Assembly (NCBI GenBank): GCA_947683625.1
Contig: CANTUR010000340.1
Span: 1,116,001 to 1,180,000 of the forward strand
Direction: 5' to 3'
DNA: 64,000 nucleotides
Source: Mallotus nudiflorus
Lineage: Eukaryota > Streptophyta > Magnoliopsida > Malpighiales > Euphorbiaceae
The notes beneath the pieces are model-generated. The model saw nothing but the letters and a program-made list of their open reading frames with translations. It was not told the origin of the DNA and searched no databases. Positions 11,874 through 22,970 of this stretch are shown piece after piece (position 1 is the first letter of the stretch; each line of letters starts with the position of its first letter). The position numbers and the translations under genes are program-made.

Positions 11874-11885
11874 GCTATGATACCA
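11874..11885 (-). other. Primer-binding site (initiator Met tRNA type)
   Basis: The minus strand reads TGGTATCATAGC, one mismatch from TGGTATCAGAGC, the sequence complementary to the 3' end of initiator Met tRNA that many plant retroelements use to prime reverse transcription. It lies 2-3 nt inside a CA that would end LTR-like block B. Confidence 0.65.
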
Positions 11886-11887
11886 CA

Positions 11888-12203
11888 TGACGTAGCATGT
11901 AGCATGAAATAATTAACACGCAATTGATTATTGAAGAAAAATAAATCTCAATCTAGAAATTTAAAGAAACAAGCCTTAATTTAAATAAATTTAAATCTAA
12001 AAGCAACTATTCACTATGCACGATTGTGTTAAAAAATGCACAGCTGTGTGCATCTATTATCTTGAATTATTTGCTCATAGAGACACCATGTCAAAATGGC
12101 ACACAACCATGTCTGGTCTTAGAAACAACCATGTCAAAATTGCACACAACCATGTCTAGTCTTAAACATATCCATGTACGACTTCTATGCACCTATAAAA
12201 CAC
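11888..12203 (-). repeat. LTR-like block B, partner of block A
   Basis: It matches 8456-8970 over two segments (11925-11980 and 11985-12203), with about 260 bp missing between them. On the minus strand it ends ACGTCA next to the primer-binding site, the place expected for the end of a 5' LTR. Short tandem motifs with ACACAACCATGTCT are shared with block A. Confidence 0.5.
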
Positions 12204-12451
12204 CTCGCGATAGAAACAAATAGTTTACATCAAATAATTAATTGATAAAAAAAATTCTTTGATTCTCCTTAGAGCCTTACATAAGTTTTGGTATTTTCTA
12301 AGTAAATCAACATATTGGCCAGAGACGTGTTTGTAAGTAGTGCGTAGGGACTAAAGCTCATAATTTGAATTAGTGGCCATATTCAAAACTGTTAATTTCT
12401 TGTGATTAAAGTCCACAATATCCAAATCATAAATTGTTTTTAGGTGTTCAA

Positions 12452-13948
12452 TGTGAAAAGAGTCCTAGAGGCGGGGGGGGGGGGGGGGGGGGGTGTGGTG
12501 AATAAGACTTTCAAATAAAAATGAGAAATTAAAAGAATTTTTTTGCAAGAATTGAATGGAAGTTGAGAAAGAAGAATGAAGAACACAAAAATTTAAGGAG
12601 TTCAGATTCAACAACAATCCTATATCTCCACCTAACTTATCCCTAAGTTATAATTTTTAATCATCCACAATCTTATTCATAAGATTAAGATTACACAAGA
12701 GTTTTATGGCTCACTCTTACAACCTTACAACTTGAGTTCTCAAGGCTCACTTAAAAAAACCAAATCCCAAGTGTTTTAATGGACAACACTTAAGCTAATT
12801 CCTTTAGAAATAAATCTCACTTCCCTTATAATATATTCCAAGATTTAAGATGACAATAAATTATATTTTTAACACATAACCAACTTTCACAAGAGTTGCA
12901 TAAACAAAGAATTGTTTAAAAGAATTGAGAGCTCAATTGAATGCTTAAGAAATAATGAATAATAAATAAGTTTCTTTACTTCTATTCAGCTATAGAGGTG
13001 TTTATATAGAAAAAAACTAAAAAATATAGATATTGGAGGTGCAAATAATGTGTCTAACATCTATATTTTGAATTCAGTGTTTATAATTTTGAATTATTAT
13101 AGGTGATGTTATTAGACAACTTTATATGGATTGAAACCAAAATTAGCTACTAAAGACATTTGATTTTGCCCACATTTTCTTCATAAAAGTCTTTTTATAT
13201 CATTTTGAATCATCTCAATTGGACTTCTATAGCTCAAGATATGTTCAAAAAACTAAGAGCTATGCAATCTAAAATGCAGACTACTATCAGACAGCTGTAA
13301 ACAAGTTAAACCCATAATAAGTTTGAATTTGTCCAAACTTTCTTCATCAAAGTTATAGATGTTTGACTTATATTTTCATATCATTTTGAATCACCTTAAT
13401 TTCATATCTATAGCTCAAAATATGTTCAAAATACTAAGAGTTATGCAATCTAAAATGCAGACTACTATTAGACATCTATGCACAAGTTGAATATTGAAGA
13501 ATTTTGAATTTTTCCTCACTTTCTTCATCAAAGTTATAGATATTTAACTTATATTTCCATATCATTTTGATACACTTCAATTGGACTTATGTAGCTCAAG
13601 ATATGTTAAAATACTAAGAGCTATGCAATTTGAAATGGCAGTTGCATACATTAATTTTTTGACTTAATATTTTCATACAGAAATGAACTTGGATTTTGAC
13701 AAGCAAGCCTAATTCAAAAAGCTCAAGATTTATACTTCAAATATGAAGAAGATAACTTTTTCATTATAAAGCTTTAAGGATATCAAAAGCCTCCTTGAAT
13801 CTCAGAGGTCAAATCAGCTCAAGATAATCATACTTCATTTTAACTACCAATATAGTCCTAACTTATACAAACTTAGACAAAAAAATTAAATGCTTAAAAT
13901 TAAGTTTTTTAAAATCAAAATTAAGATTGATTATTGCTAAGGTCAACA
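12452..13948 (-). repeat. 3' LTR of the SIRE/Tork-like copia element
   Basis: Read on the minus strand it starts TGTTGACCTTAGC directly after a polypurine tract and ends near GGACTCTTTTCACA at 12452. Its first 188 bp (13948-13761) match the truncated 5' LTR at 17692-17506. It contains internal imperfect repeats around the motif TATAGCTCAAGATATGTT (about 13220, 13420 and 13590) and a 21-G run near its end. It is about 1.5 kb. Confidence 0.8.
12473..12493 (+). repeat. Run of 21 consecutive G near the end of the 3' LTR
   Basis: Uninterrupted G run on the + strand (C run on the element's sense strand) following GTCCTAGAGGC. Related plant copia LTRs often have a shorter G run after GTCCTAGAGG, so this looks like an expansion of a family feature. 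Confidence 0.9.
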
Positions 13949-13963
13949 ATCTCTCCCTTTTTG
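13949..13963 (-). other. Polypurine tract of the copia element
   Basis: The minus strand reads CAAAAAGGGAGAGAT immediately before the TGTTG start of the 3' LTR, the normal place and composition for plus-strand priming. Similar decayed motifs recur at about 14446, 14668, 14866 and 14993 in the 3' non-coding part. Confidence 0.75.
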
Positions 13964-15224
13964 ATTTTGACAAACTTATTTTGAATTTGATAAAAAATAA
14001 TAAAAGGTAAAGTGTATGATAATATTTGTGATAATAATGATACCAAATGAAATAAAATATATATTTTTATTTCTCCCCTTATGAATATGGACATGATAAG
14101 AAATATTAATTTATAGATTATTAACCTTGACAAAAAATAAAAAAATAAAAAAAACATAAAATATAGCAAGAGGGATAAAAACATGGCATTATTATGACAA
14201 ATATATAAAAAACATAAAATATAATAACATGATCATTTAAATAAATGTTAGTCAATGTGAGGAAATAATTTCAAACATATATGAATATAGTGTCACTAAA
14301 ATGCATCACAAAATAATACATATAATAATAATGTTGATGTTAGATGTGCTTAATTATCATATGATCATATAGAGTTTAGCTAGCTAATCAATAATGTTGC
14401 ACTTAGCATATAAAAAAAATAAACACAAATTATTTATAATATATTTTCCTCTCTTTATACAAAGGCAAAAAGGAAAGAGAGAGATATAAGGGAAAATGAA
14501 CCTCAAAGGACCAATTCCTATAGGAATAAAGCAAAGATACACCAAATCTTTGTAAAAATATTCATGCCTTGTCAAAGATCAAAACAATTCCTAAGAAGAT
14601 AATATTATACATATGTATAGTAACAATAGACACATGTATAGTAACAAATAACAAACTCAAATATATTTCTGCCTCTTTGTCAAAAGCAAAAAGAAAAGAG
14701 AGAGATATAAACGGAAAATGAAAATAGAGATACATAAATTTTTTATGAAATCTATGTCATACATAAACAAAGTAAGCAAAACAAGGCCTTTTGTCACATA
14801 TGATGTACGACAAAATTAGCTATACTTACAATGTTAATATATATGCAAAAATTTAAACAAAATTTCTCCTCTTATATCAAAAAAAAAATATAATATGTTA
14901 CTAATATAAACACATTTTTAAGGGGGTTTTAAAATTAAAAAAATACACATGTTAAAAAAATTAACTAGGTACACATATAAACTCAAATTATTTCTCCTCG
15001 TTTGACAAAATATAAAAGGAAATTTAAAAAGATAAACCAAATATAAACTAAAGACTATATAAAAAAATTTTAAGATCAAAATCAAAATATTTATCAATCA
15101 AAGTAATCAATAAGCACAACATGATTTCACATGAAAAAAATTCAACCATCAATTAAACATAAAATCAAGATAAACTAGAACTATCAATCATGCCAAGTTC
15201 ATGCTTAATGAAATTTAATCTCTC
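13964..15224 (-). other. Non-coding 3' region of the copia element
   Basis: There is no supported ORF. It holds diverged direct repeats: the segment near 14446-14500 recurs at 14668-14722 (shared CTCTTT...CAAA...GAAAGAGAGAGATATAA). SIRE-type elements can carry an extra ORF here, but none is visible. Confidence 0.55.
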
Positions 15225-16440
15225 TTAATTAGGAGGTTTGGTGAAAATATCTGGAAGTTGATTATTTGTATCAATAAATTCAAGTGAGATATCACCAATT
15301 TGAATATGATCACGCAAGAAATGATGTCTAATGTCTATATGCTTAGTTCTAGAATGTTGAATGGAATTTTTGCTAAGGTTGATAGCACTTGTATTATCAC
15401 ATTTGTTTGGAGTATGATAAAATTTTACACCATAGTCTAACAACTGTTGTTTTTGCCATAAAACTTATGAAGAACAAAGACTTACTATAATATATTTAGC
15501 TTCAGTAGTAGACAAGGCAGCTGATACTTATTTTTTGCTAAACTAATAAACTAAACATTGTCCTAAAAATTAACAAGTTCTAAAAGTGCATTTTCTATCT
15601 AGTAAACTACCAGCAAAGTCTGTATCAGAATAACTAATTAAGTCAAAGGATGAACTCCTAGAATACCAAAGTCCTAAGTGCATTGTACCACAAAGATATT
15701 TAAAAATTCTTTTGATAGCATTTAAATGAGACTCTTTAGGACTAGATTGAAATCTAGCACACAAGCAAGTAGCAAACATAATATCGGGTATAACACTGAA
15801 TATAATGTCATCAACATATATTTGAACAATTAATAAATCATGTTTGAATTTCTTTATAAAAAGAGTTGTGTCAACCTTTCCTTTAGAGAAACCTTTCTCT
15901 AGTAAAACGTTACTCAATCTTTCATACCAAGCTCTTGGAGCTTATTTTAATCCATATAATGCTTTTGAAAGTTTAAACACATGATTAAGAGAGTCAAAAT
16001 TTTTAAAACCCGAAGGTTGTTTAACATATACCTGCTCTTTAATAAAACCATTTAAAAATGACTTTTAACATCCATTTGCTAAAGTTTAAATTCCATGTAT
16101 AATACAAATGCAAGTAGCATCCTAATAGCTTCTAACCTTGCAACAGGGGAAAATGTTTCATCATAATAAATGGCTTCCTCTTAATTATAACCTTTAGCTA
16201 CTAGTCTACCTTTGTTCCTAGTTATGACACCTTGTTCATTCATTTTATTTCTAAAACTAATTTCATCCCTATAATAGGATGATGTTTAGGTTTAGAAACC
16301 AAGGTCCAAACCTTGTTTCTCTCAAATTGATTTAACTCTTCTTGCATAGCAAGGACCCAAAATTCATCACTCAAAGCATCATCAACGTTTTTGGGTTCAA
16401 ATTAAGAAATGAAAGCTAAATTAATAATAGACTTAAGTTT
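15225..16440 (-). pseudogene. Copia reverse transcriptase and RNase H, pseudogene
   Basis: This part of pol copies element RNA into DNA. From the right: ALSDEFWVLAMQEEL opens the RT domain (about 16380), then frame-shifted pieces of the RT core, then GFSKGKVDTTLFIKK and the catalytic YVDDIIF (about 15800). The sequence then jumps to SSPKESHLNAIKRIFKYL, so roughly 100 residues expected between these blocks are missing. RNase H follows (YSDTDFAGS near 15625) and ends with SKNSIQHSRTKHIDIRHHF and DIFTKP near 15240. The YVDD motif is intact, but stops, frameshifts and the deletion make the gene dead. Families in the SIRE/Tork group carry these blocks. Confidence 0.88.
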
Positions 16441-16599
16441 AGATATAATACTTACCCTTTTTATAGTGTCACCTATGATGAGGTCTTGAGGGTGACCTTT
16501 CTTGAATTGTCAATCCTTTGAAAGTTCATCCTTTAAGGTAGGTTGAGATGTCTCCTCATTTTCTTCCTTGCTTGGACCTTTAAGTTCTAAAGGCTTACT

Positions 16600-17504
16600 A
16601 GTATTTTCTTCTTATGTTTTCATAATCTTATGGTCACCTACAAGATCATCAACACTACAAATATCCTTTTTAGGATCAAATGAGTTTGATTCATCAAATA
16701 CCACATGCATTGACTCTTCAACTACTAGAGTTCTCTTATTAAAAAATATATATGCTTTACTAGAAATAGAATAGCCTAGCAAAATTCCTTCATTGACTTT
16801 GGAATCAAATTTTTCAAGATTATCCTTGGTGTTTAATATAAAATACTTACATCCAAATACTCTTAGATATGAGATTTTTGGTTTTCTATTATTCCATAGC
16901 TTATAAGAAGTTTTATTCAAAATTGGTCTTTTGAAAACTCTATTTGAAATGTTGCAAGACGTGTTAACGGCTTCTACCCAAAAGTATAGAGGCAAATTAT
17001 ACTCATGAAACATTATTTTAGCCATTTCCATAAGAGTTCTATTTATCCTTTCAACTACCCCATTTTGTTAAGGAGTTATAGGAGAAGAGAATGTATGTGA
17101 AATACCATTTTCATCACAAAAGGTTTTGAAAAATTCATTTTCAAACTTGGTTTCATGATCACTTCTAATAGAAGAAATACAAAAGCCTTTTTCTTTTTGA
17201 ACTCTTTTTGTAAACTTTTCAAAAGCTTTAAATGCATCATTCTTATAAGCAAGGAAACATACCCAAGTAAATCTAGAGTAATCATCAACCAATACATATG
17301 TATAGTATATACCACCGAGACTAGTAACTCTAGTTGGTCTAAATAAATCCATATGTATAAGTTCAAGTAGTTTAGAGGTAGACACTACATTTTTTTAGGT
17401 TAAATGAGGACTTAGATTATTTTCCCTTTTGGCAAGCATCATAAGGTTTATCCTTAGTGAATTCAAGTTTAGGTAAATCAATTACAAGTTTATGTTTACA
17501 AAGA
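16600..17504 (-). pseudogene. Copia integrase, N-terminally truncated pseudogene
   Basis: Integrase inserts the element's DNA into the host genome. Only the end of the HHCC zinc finger remains (DACQKGK, about 17430). The core follows with LIHMDLF (first Asp), RSDHETKFENEFF (second Asp) and QNGVVERINRTL (Glu), so the DDE triad is intact. The downstream RVFGCKYFILNTKDNL, EGILLGYS and VVEESMHVVFDESN blocks are typical of SIRE/Tork integrases. An in-frame TAA replaces the CAA expected just before QNGVVER (17069-17071). The left two histidines were removed by the deletion that fuses this region to the 5' LTR. Confidence 0.9.
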
Positions 17505-17505
17505 T

Positions 17506-17692
17506 CATTATAAAGCTCTAAGGATGTCAAAAGCCTCATTGAATCTCAAAGGTTGAATCAGCCCAAGATAATCATTCTTTATTTTAACTTCCAATAGAGT
17601 CCTAACTTATACACACTTAAACAAACAAATTAAATGCTTAAAATTAAGTTTGTTTAGATTAAAATTAAGATTGATTATTGCTAAGGTTAATA
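17506..17692 (-). repeat. Truncated 5' LTR of the copia element (first ~187 bp)
   Basis: It matches the beginning of the 3' LTR (13948-13761) over its full length with scattered substitutions. It starts TATTAACCTTAGC against TGTTGACCTTAGC in the 3' LTR. It stops at CATTATAAAG, where integrase sequence begins; the 3' LTR has the same CATTATAAAGCT at that point, which places the deletion breakpoint at or near it. Confidence 0.8.
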
Positions 17693-18622
17693 CAATAACA
17701 GTTGAGCATGATGAATTTTTATCATCATCCATGGACTGGGTACTTAAACTAAGCATAAAAGTAATAAATCTAATTCTATTGGCCTATCTAGGTAGTAAAC
17801 AGTAACAAATCATATGGGTAGTAAACAATACATGTGAACATAGGCCCATATGTGTTTTGCTCCTCAAATGTGACCTATAGAAGGTCAAGTTGTTGCAAAA
17901 TAAATTGTAGAATAATAGATATGGGAATTTTGATCACAACTATTAGTTGGTAGCAAAGTTAATTGTGGGGTTATTTCGAACATATCTGATCAAATTTAAT
18001 ATACACAGTAACTAGAATAAATATTTTTTTATTATATTTACCTTGTAAGCATTTCATTAAAAAATTTAATTATTTTATTGGTCTCATAAAATAAAATTTG
18101 CTTGTGAGCCCCATAAAATAAAATTTTAATAAAATTTATTTTATATAGTCCATAAGATGATTAGATTGCTTAATGAGATGTTTACATGATGAATATATTA
18201 AAAATATATTTATTTCGATTGTCATGTATATTAAATTTGATCAAAATATATATGAGTTACTTTGACATGAAATAAAAATAAAATTTTTGAAATTAAAAAA
18301 AAATAATAATAATTTAATATTAAAATAAAATATAATCCAAAATTATGATATCAAGAGTAATGTAAATGCCAGGGACAATAATGCATAAGGCTTTTTCCTT
18401 GTATTTTTAATGTTAGCCCAATTTGAGATGATTGGTTCCTTTGATATTGCGAAAGCTACATCCTAACCCAAACGAAAGAATGAGAGGGACACCAAAAAAT
18501 AACATAGAGAACACAATATTAAATGAAGCTGGTATACTTACCGGTCACTGGGAAAGGCAAAGGGAAGACTGAAAGGGATAAATAAAACTGGATGGGAGCA
18601 TTAATGATAGGGGATCGCCATT

Positions 18623-18660
<38 letters not shown>

Positions 18661-19059
18661 CATTTTTAGACACTAATTTCCAATTTTGGGTCAAAGCTTT
18701 TTTTTTTTTTTTTCTACTAGTTGCTTCTCTAATTCCAAGGGACATAATATGAGAGAAATTTAATACAAATACTTGCAAAAATACTTTTATATATTGGGGG
18801 AAATAATAATTCTTTCTGCACCATATATATGTGGCATCAATCAGAAAGATAGTTGGTAGAGCATTTAATGGCAACTTAAAATTACAAAGCCTTCTGAAGA
18901 AGTAGTGGGAGGATGCATGTAAGACACGTGGCTTTTTTTTTGGTCCCCACCAAAGACCAAAAATAATTAAAATGAAAGGGCTTTTTTTCTATAAACACGG
19001 TGACATGGATGGGCCATATGCGAAAACAGAGAAAAAACTTATAAAAAATGTTATATTTT
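17693..19059. other. Unassigned DNA with a TA microsatellite
   Basis: No gene supported. A (TA)n run of about 17 units lies at 18625-18659 and a T run at 18698-18713. Open frames here are short and low complexity. Confidence 0.5.
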
Positions 19060-19835
19060 TAGACTTATTTATTATAATATATTTATTTTTTATTTATTAT
19101 TTTTTTTACTTTAATCTTTTCACCTTTTTAACTTTTATTTTCTTTTTTACCCCTTAATATTTTTTTTCCTTTTATTATTTCTTCTTCTTTTTTATTTTTT
19201 TTATTTTTATTTCATATTTTTTTCTTATTTATTTATTTATTTTTTCTTATTCTCTTATGTATCTCTTTTTCTAATTAATAAAAATTTAGATAATATTATT
19301 ATTATTTTTATATTTTTATTTCATTATTTTTCCGTTAGTTTTTATTTTTGTTCTGTTAATCTCTATAATTTTTTTATATTCAGTAATAGTTGGATGATAT
19401 TTTTTTTCCTTTTTTGTTCTTGTTTTTTATTTTTCTCTTTTCCTTTTTTCTTTCTCTTTTTTTTCCTTTTATTTTATCTTTATTTTTATTTCATAATTTT
19501 TTCTTTATTTTTTAATTTTTATTTTCTCTTTATTTTTTTTGTTTCTTTCTCTTTTATTTCTTTTCTTCTTTTTTTATTTAATGGAGAATTAGCTATTATT
19601 ATTATTATTATTATCTTCTTTTTTCATTAATTAAAATTTTTATTTTCATCTTTTTCTATTTTTAATTTTTCTCCTTTTCTTTTTTATTTTTATTTTCTCT
19701 TTCTTTTTTCTTTTCCTTTTTTATAAATTTTTTATCATTTTTTATTATTTTTTCTTTTTATTTTTTTATTTTTTTTATTTTTTATTTTTCTTTATTTTTA
19801 ATTTCTATTTTTCCTTTTCCTTTTTTAAAAAATTA
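19060..19835 (+). repeat. 775-bp T-rich, pyrimidine-biased tract
   Basis: The + strand consists almost wholly of T with scattered C and A (TTTTTATTTTTCTTT-like words) and very little G. Open frames in it are F-, L- and S-rich artefacts of composition. It ends where ordinary sequence resumes at about 19836 and sits 150 bp upstream of the triplicated unit. Confidence 0.85.
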
Positions 19836-19991
19836 AACTTTTCAAGAAGAATTGATGCCCCATATCTCCATTTTATTATTAGATAGCATGTATTTAATTT
19901 TGTTATTTTTTCGTTTACTTTCTATTTTTGATATTGTTTAAAATTTATAGGGAAAGAAAGCGGTGCTTTTGGTACTTTTAGTTCTAATTAG

Positions 19992-20143
19992 TAGATATCG
20001 TTGGTTCTGAAAGAAGTGTTGAAAATAAGAAAAGTGAATGTAAAAACAGTGAAGGTGAAGCAGATGGTGAGAATAAAAAGCTTATGATTCAAAGTTTTAT
20101 TGAAGTTGTTGGTGGTGGTGATGAGTTAAAGGATTCTATTGAG
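19992..20143 (+). pseudogene. Exon-like unit, copy 1 of 3
   Basis: A 152-nt block with a possible acceptor (ATTAG before 19992) and donor (GAG/GTATGT at 20144). From 19994 one frame is open to the end, with segments such as SERSVENKKSECKNSEGEAD and IEVVGGGDELKDSIE: charged, Glu/Lys-rich and hydrophilic. I recognise no domain. Copies 2 and 3 are one nucleotide longer in the middle (GAAGCTT-type against AAGCTT here), so their frame shifts and hits a stop. Either copy 1 carries a deletion or the others an insertion. It could be a real exon of an unknown gene that was tandemly duplicated, or a non-coding repeat open by chance. Confidence 0.4.
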
Positions 20144-20294
20144 GTATGTTCTATTTTATTATTTTTGTATCTTTTTAGTTTCCTTTTAGTTTTTAATACG
20201 GATCATCTATTGATTTTGATTTCTTTTTAGTTTCTGATACAAATCATATACGAAAAATATTTTATTCTCTATTGTAATTATTAACCATGTTTAG

Positions 20295-20447
20295 TAGATG
20301 TTGTTGGTTCTAAAAAGGGTGTTGAAAATAAGAAAAGTGAATGTAAAGGCAGTGAAGGTGGATGTGATGGCGAGAATAAAGAAGCTTATGATTCAAAGTT
20401 TTGTTGAAGCTGTTGGTGGTAGTGATGAGTTAAAGGATTCTGTTGGG
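20295..20447 (+). pseudogene. Exon-like unit, copy 2 of 3
   Basis: A 153-nt block about 303 bp after copy 1, again between TTTAG and a GT-starting spacer (GGG/GTATAT). The first part reads SKKGVENKKSECKGSEGG, like copy 1, but the frame then shifts and ends at a stop (KFC then TGA). The second half still encodes VEAVGGSDELKDSV in another frame. Unknown function. Confidence 0.4.
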
Positions 20448-20598
20448 GTATATTATGTTTTATTATTTTTGTATCTTTTTTGTTTCTGATACGGATCATA
20501 TATTGATTTTGGTTTCCTTTTAGTTTCTAATAAGGATCATATACGTATCATATATGAAAAGTACTTCATTCTCTATTGTAATTATTAACCAAGTTTAG

Positions 20599-20751
20599 TA
20601 AATGTTATTGGTTTTGAAAAAGGTGTTGAAAATAAGAAAAGTGAATATAAAGGCAGTGAAGGTAAAGGAGATGGTGAGAATAAAGAAGTTTATGCTTCAA
20701 AGTTTTATTGAAGTTGTTAGTGGTGGTGATGAGTTAAATAATTCTATTGAG
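20599..20751 (+). pseudogene. Exon-like unit, copy 3 of 3
   Basis: A 153-nt block about 304 bp after copy 2, with TTTAG before it and GAG/GTATGT after it. It starts FEKGVENKKSEYKGSEGKGD, shifts like copy 2, and ends with FIEVVSGGDELNNSIE in another frame. No protein family recognised. Confidence 0.4.
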
Positions 20752-21232
20752 GTATGTTCTGTTTTATTATTTTTGTATTTTTTATTTTTTTTAGTTTCTG
20801 ATACGGATCATATACAAAAAAAATACTTCATTCTCTATTGTAATTATTATGTATAAATGGAAAATACTTCATTTTTTTGATTGTAATGAAGCATTCAATA
20901 AAAAAGGGAGCTTATTTTAATGGGGCATCATAATTAAAAGTCAAGAATGTATATGAGATTCATTTTTGTATCCTTTTGTTTTTTTTTCAATTCTTATTCA
21001 TGTTTTTCATATTAGTTTTTTTTTTTGGTTTTAAAGAATGTATATAAGATTTTTGGTTTTATTTCCTAATATTATGTATTTATTACAAAACATTCATTAC
21101 TAATTTACTCAAATCTTTACCTATAAATTGTAATTAATAGAAATAGAAAAATCATTACTAATTTAATTCATTCAATGAGAAAATATTCATTATGTGACAC
21201 AAAATGTTAAGAATTTAAGTTTCAAATTTTAC

Positions 21233-21444
<212 letters not shown>

Positions 21445-21552
21445 TTCCATAAGTGCAAGATCTGTTCCACAAGTGCAAGAACTGTTTCATTCTTTATTGT
21501 AATTATTAAATTTTTTAATTATTAACCATATACGGATAAAGAAAATTCCCAC

Positions 21553-21924
21553 ATGGTCAAGAGCTTTGAACAAAGAACGAAAGTCTATTATCCCAAATTT
21601 ACCAAGACATTAAATAACAGTGAAAAAGAAAAGAATAGAAATTTTGGAACTGAAACCAACACACAAAGAGCAGCAAAACCTAATAAAAAAGGAAAATCCA
21701 AAAGTCGCCAAAGCCAATTTGATGCTAAACACCCACCGTTGAATATAAAAACCACACAACCAAAGCTGAAGATTAAAACTATGAAACCAAAGCAAAACAC
21801 GATGCCCAACTTTGCCAAGAAAGCCAAACAGAACCCAAACACCTTCAACAATACCAAAGAACAAAATGGAGGACGAGACTGCAATAAAACTAAAAAACAC
21901 CATACCAAAGCAACCAAAGTCTGA
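21553..21924 (+). CDS. Lysine-rich orphan ORF, 123 aa, doubtful
   Basis: An ATG-initiated frame of 123 codons on the + strand, less A/T-biased than its surroundings. The product would be very basic and polar (Lys, Asn, Thr, Gln, Pro), with KPNKKGKSKSRQSQ and KTTQPKLKIKTMKPKQ-like tracts, no membrane span and no recognised domain. The antisense strand is also open over the same span in two frames (hydrophobic, F/L/V-rich), which makes it uncertain which strand, if any, is coding. It lies 110 bp after the AAT repeat. No promoter or intron evidence was found. It may be a chance ORF. Confidence 0.2.
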   Translation: MVKSFEQRTKVYYPKFTKTLNNSEKEKNRNFGTETNTQRAAKPNKKGKSKSRQSQFDAKHPPLNIKTTQPKLKIKTMKPKQNTMPNFAKKAKQNPNTFNNTKEQNGGRDCNKTKKHHTKATKV

Positions 21925-22970
21925 TTGGATCATGAAAACCTTGTTTCTCAAATTCAAAAAAATGGGTTTATGCTAATTTCATCAACCTTGGTGATCTACA
22001 TTTATATTCTTGCACAAAATTTTGAATAACTAAAACAAATATGTAAAATAAACAAATATATATATATATATATATATATCCAACATGCCAAACAAACATC
22101 TAAAATACAAACAAAAATAGATTTTTAGATATGGGTCCAATAAAGGCTTGAAAAAGGGTATGTGGGTTCCTTATAAATCTTCATCAAGAAGAATAAAAAC
22201 AAAAAAAAAGGAAAAAAATAAACCCAATTATGTCAATAGCTTTCTTCTCACCTAAAAATCTATCTTTTCATTTAAAACTGTAAAAAACTAATCATGTTGC
22301 CACCTCTAATTTAAAAAAAGCATCAATCCAAATATAATAAAAAAAAAGCATCCTCACCTAAATCTAAGAATTCATTGATTTTCTTTTAAAGTTTTCTACT
22401 TTAGATGTAACAAAGAAAGCCAGACCCATGGATGAATTAAAGAAACCCATAAATTTGCAAATAAATAAATAAATAAATAAAATCTAAATTAAAAGCAATT
22501 GGTGGAAGTATCTCAAGTAAGGGGATCAAGAATGGGTCTACTACAAAGGGATTAATAAAATGGAAGGTGGAGATGTGATGGTAATGGTGGCAAGGAAGAG
22601 AGCAATGCCTTTTTCTTTACGTCCTTTTTTTTTGTATGGTTTACGTTCAAATAGGACATGAAGGTAAATATTTTTGATTTTTTCAAGCATTTTAGTAAAT
22701 AACAAAAAGTGAATGTATTTTGGTGAGTAGGTGCCCTTTTTTGGGCATTTATATTAAAATCCCAAAACAAAAGGAGAAACAATGGAAGCCTAAAAAGGGG
22801 AAACACAGAAGCTATATCACATTTCTTATGTGTCCTAACAAATGATCAAGCCTTTTTCTTTATAGAAAATAAAAATGGAATAAGTCATGCTTTTTTATAT
22901 ACGTAGAGCTAATTGACCAACCTATGGAAAACCCATGTGCACAGATGTAAATAATAACGACCCATTTTTT
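21925..22970. other. Unassigned spacer with simple repeats
   Basis: A TA run at about 22056-22079 and A-rich tracts near 22200-22220. Short hydrophobic frames only. No gene or element recognised. Confidence 0.5.

Larger units (their letters stand above)
12452..17692 (-). mobile_element. Degraded Ty1/copia retrotransposon (SIRE/Tork group) with internal deletion
   Basis: The element runs right to left: a 5' LTR fragment (17692-17506), integrase from mid zinc finger (17504-16600), RT and RNase H (16440-15225), 1.25 kb of non-coding 3' DNA, a polypurine tract (13963-13949) and a full 3' LTR (13948-12452). gag, protease and the start of integrase are missing, because a deletion joins position about 187 of the 5' LTR to integrase. 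Many stops and frameshifts occur, so it cannot encode its own proteins. SIRE/Tork membership rests on integrase-RT motifs and the GTCCTAGAGG plus G-run LTR end. No clean target-site duplication was found. Confidence 0.85.
19985..20870 (+). repeat. Three tandem ~303-bp units (exon-like core plus intron-like spacer)
   Basis: Each unit has the core above followed by a spacer with TTTTATTATTTTTGTATCTTTTT and GATACGGATCATAT-like motifs and TTCTCTATTGTAATTATTAACCA before the next core. Spacing is 303 and 304 bp. The last spacer decays after about 20870. A related TTCTTTATTGTAATTATTAA occurs at 21491, after the microsatellite. Confidence 0.85.

Noticed and set aside
16568..16774. Plus-strand ORF opposite copia integrase
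   Set aside because: Shadow frame of the minus-strand integrase.
19394..19630. Phe-rich membrane protein ORF
   Set aside because: Compositional artefact of the T-rich tract.
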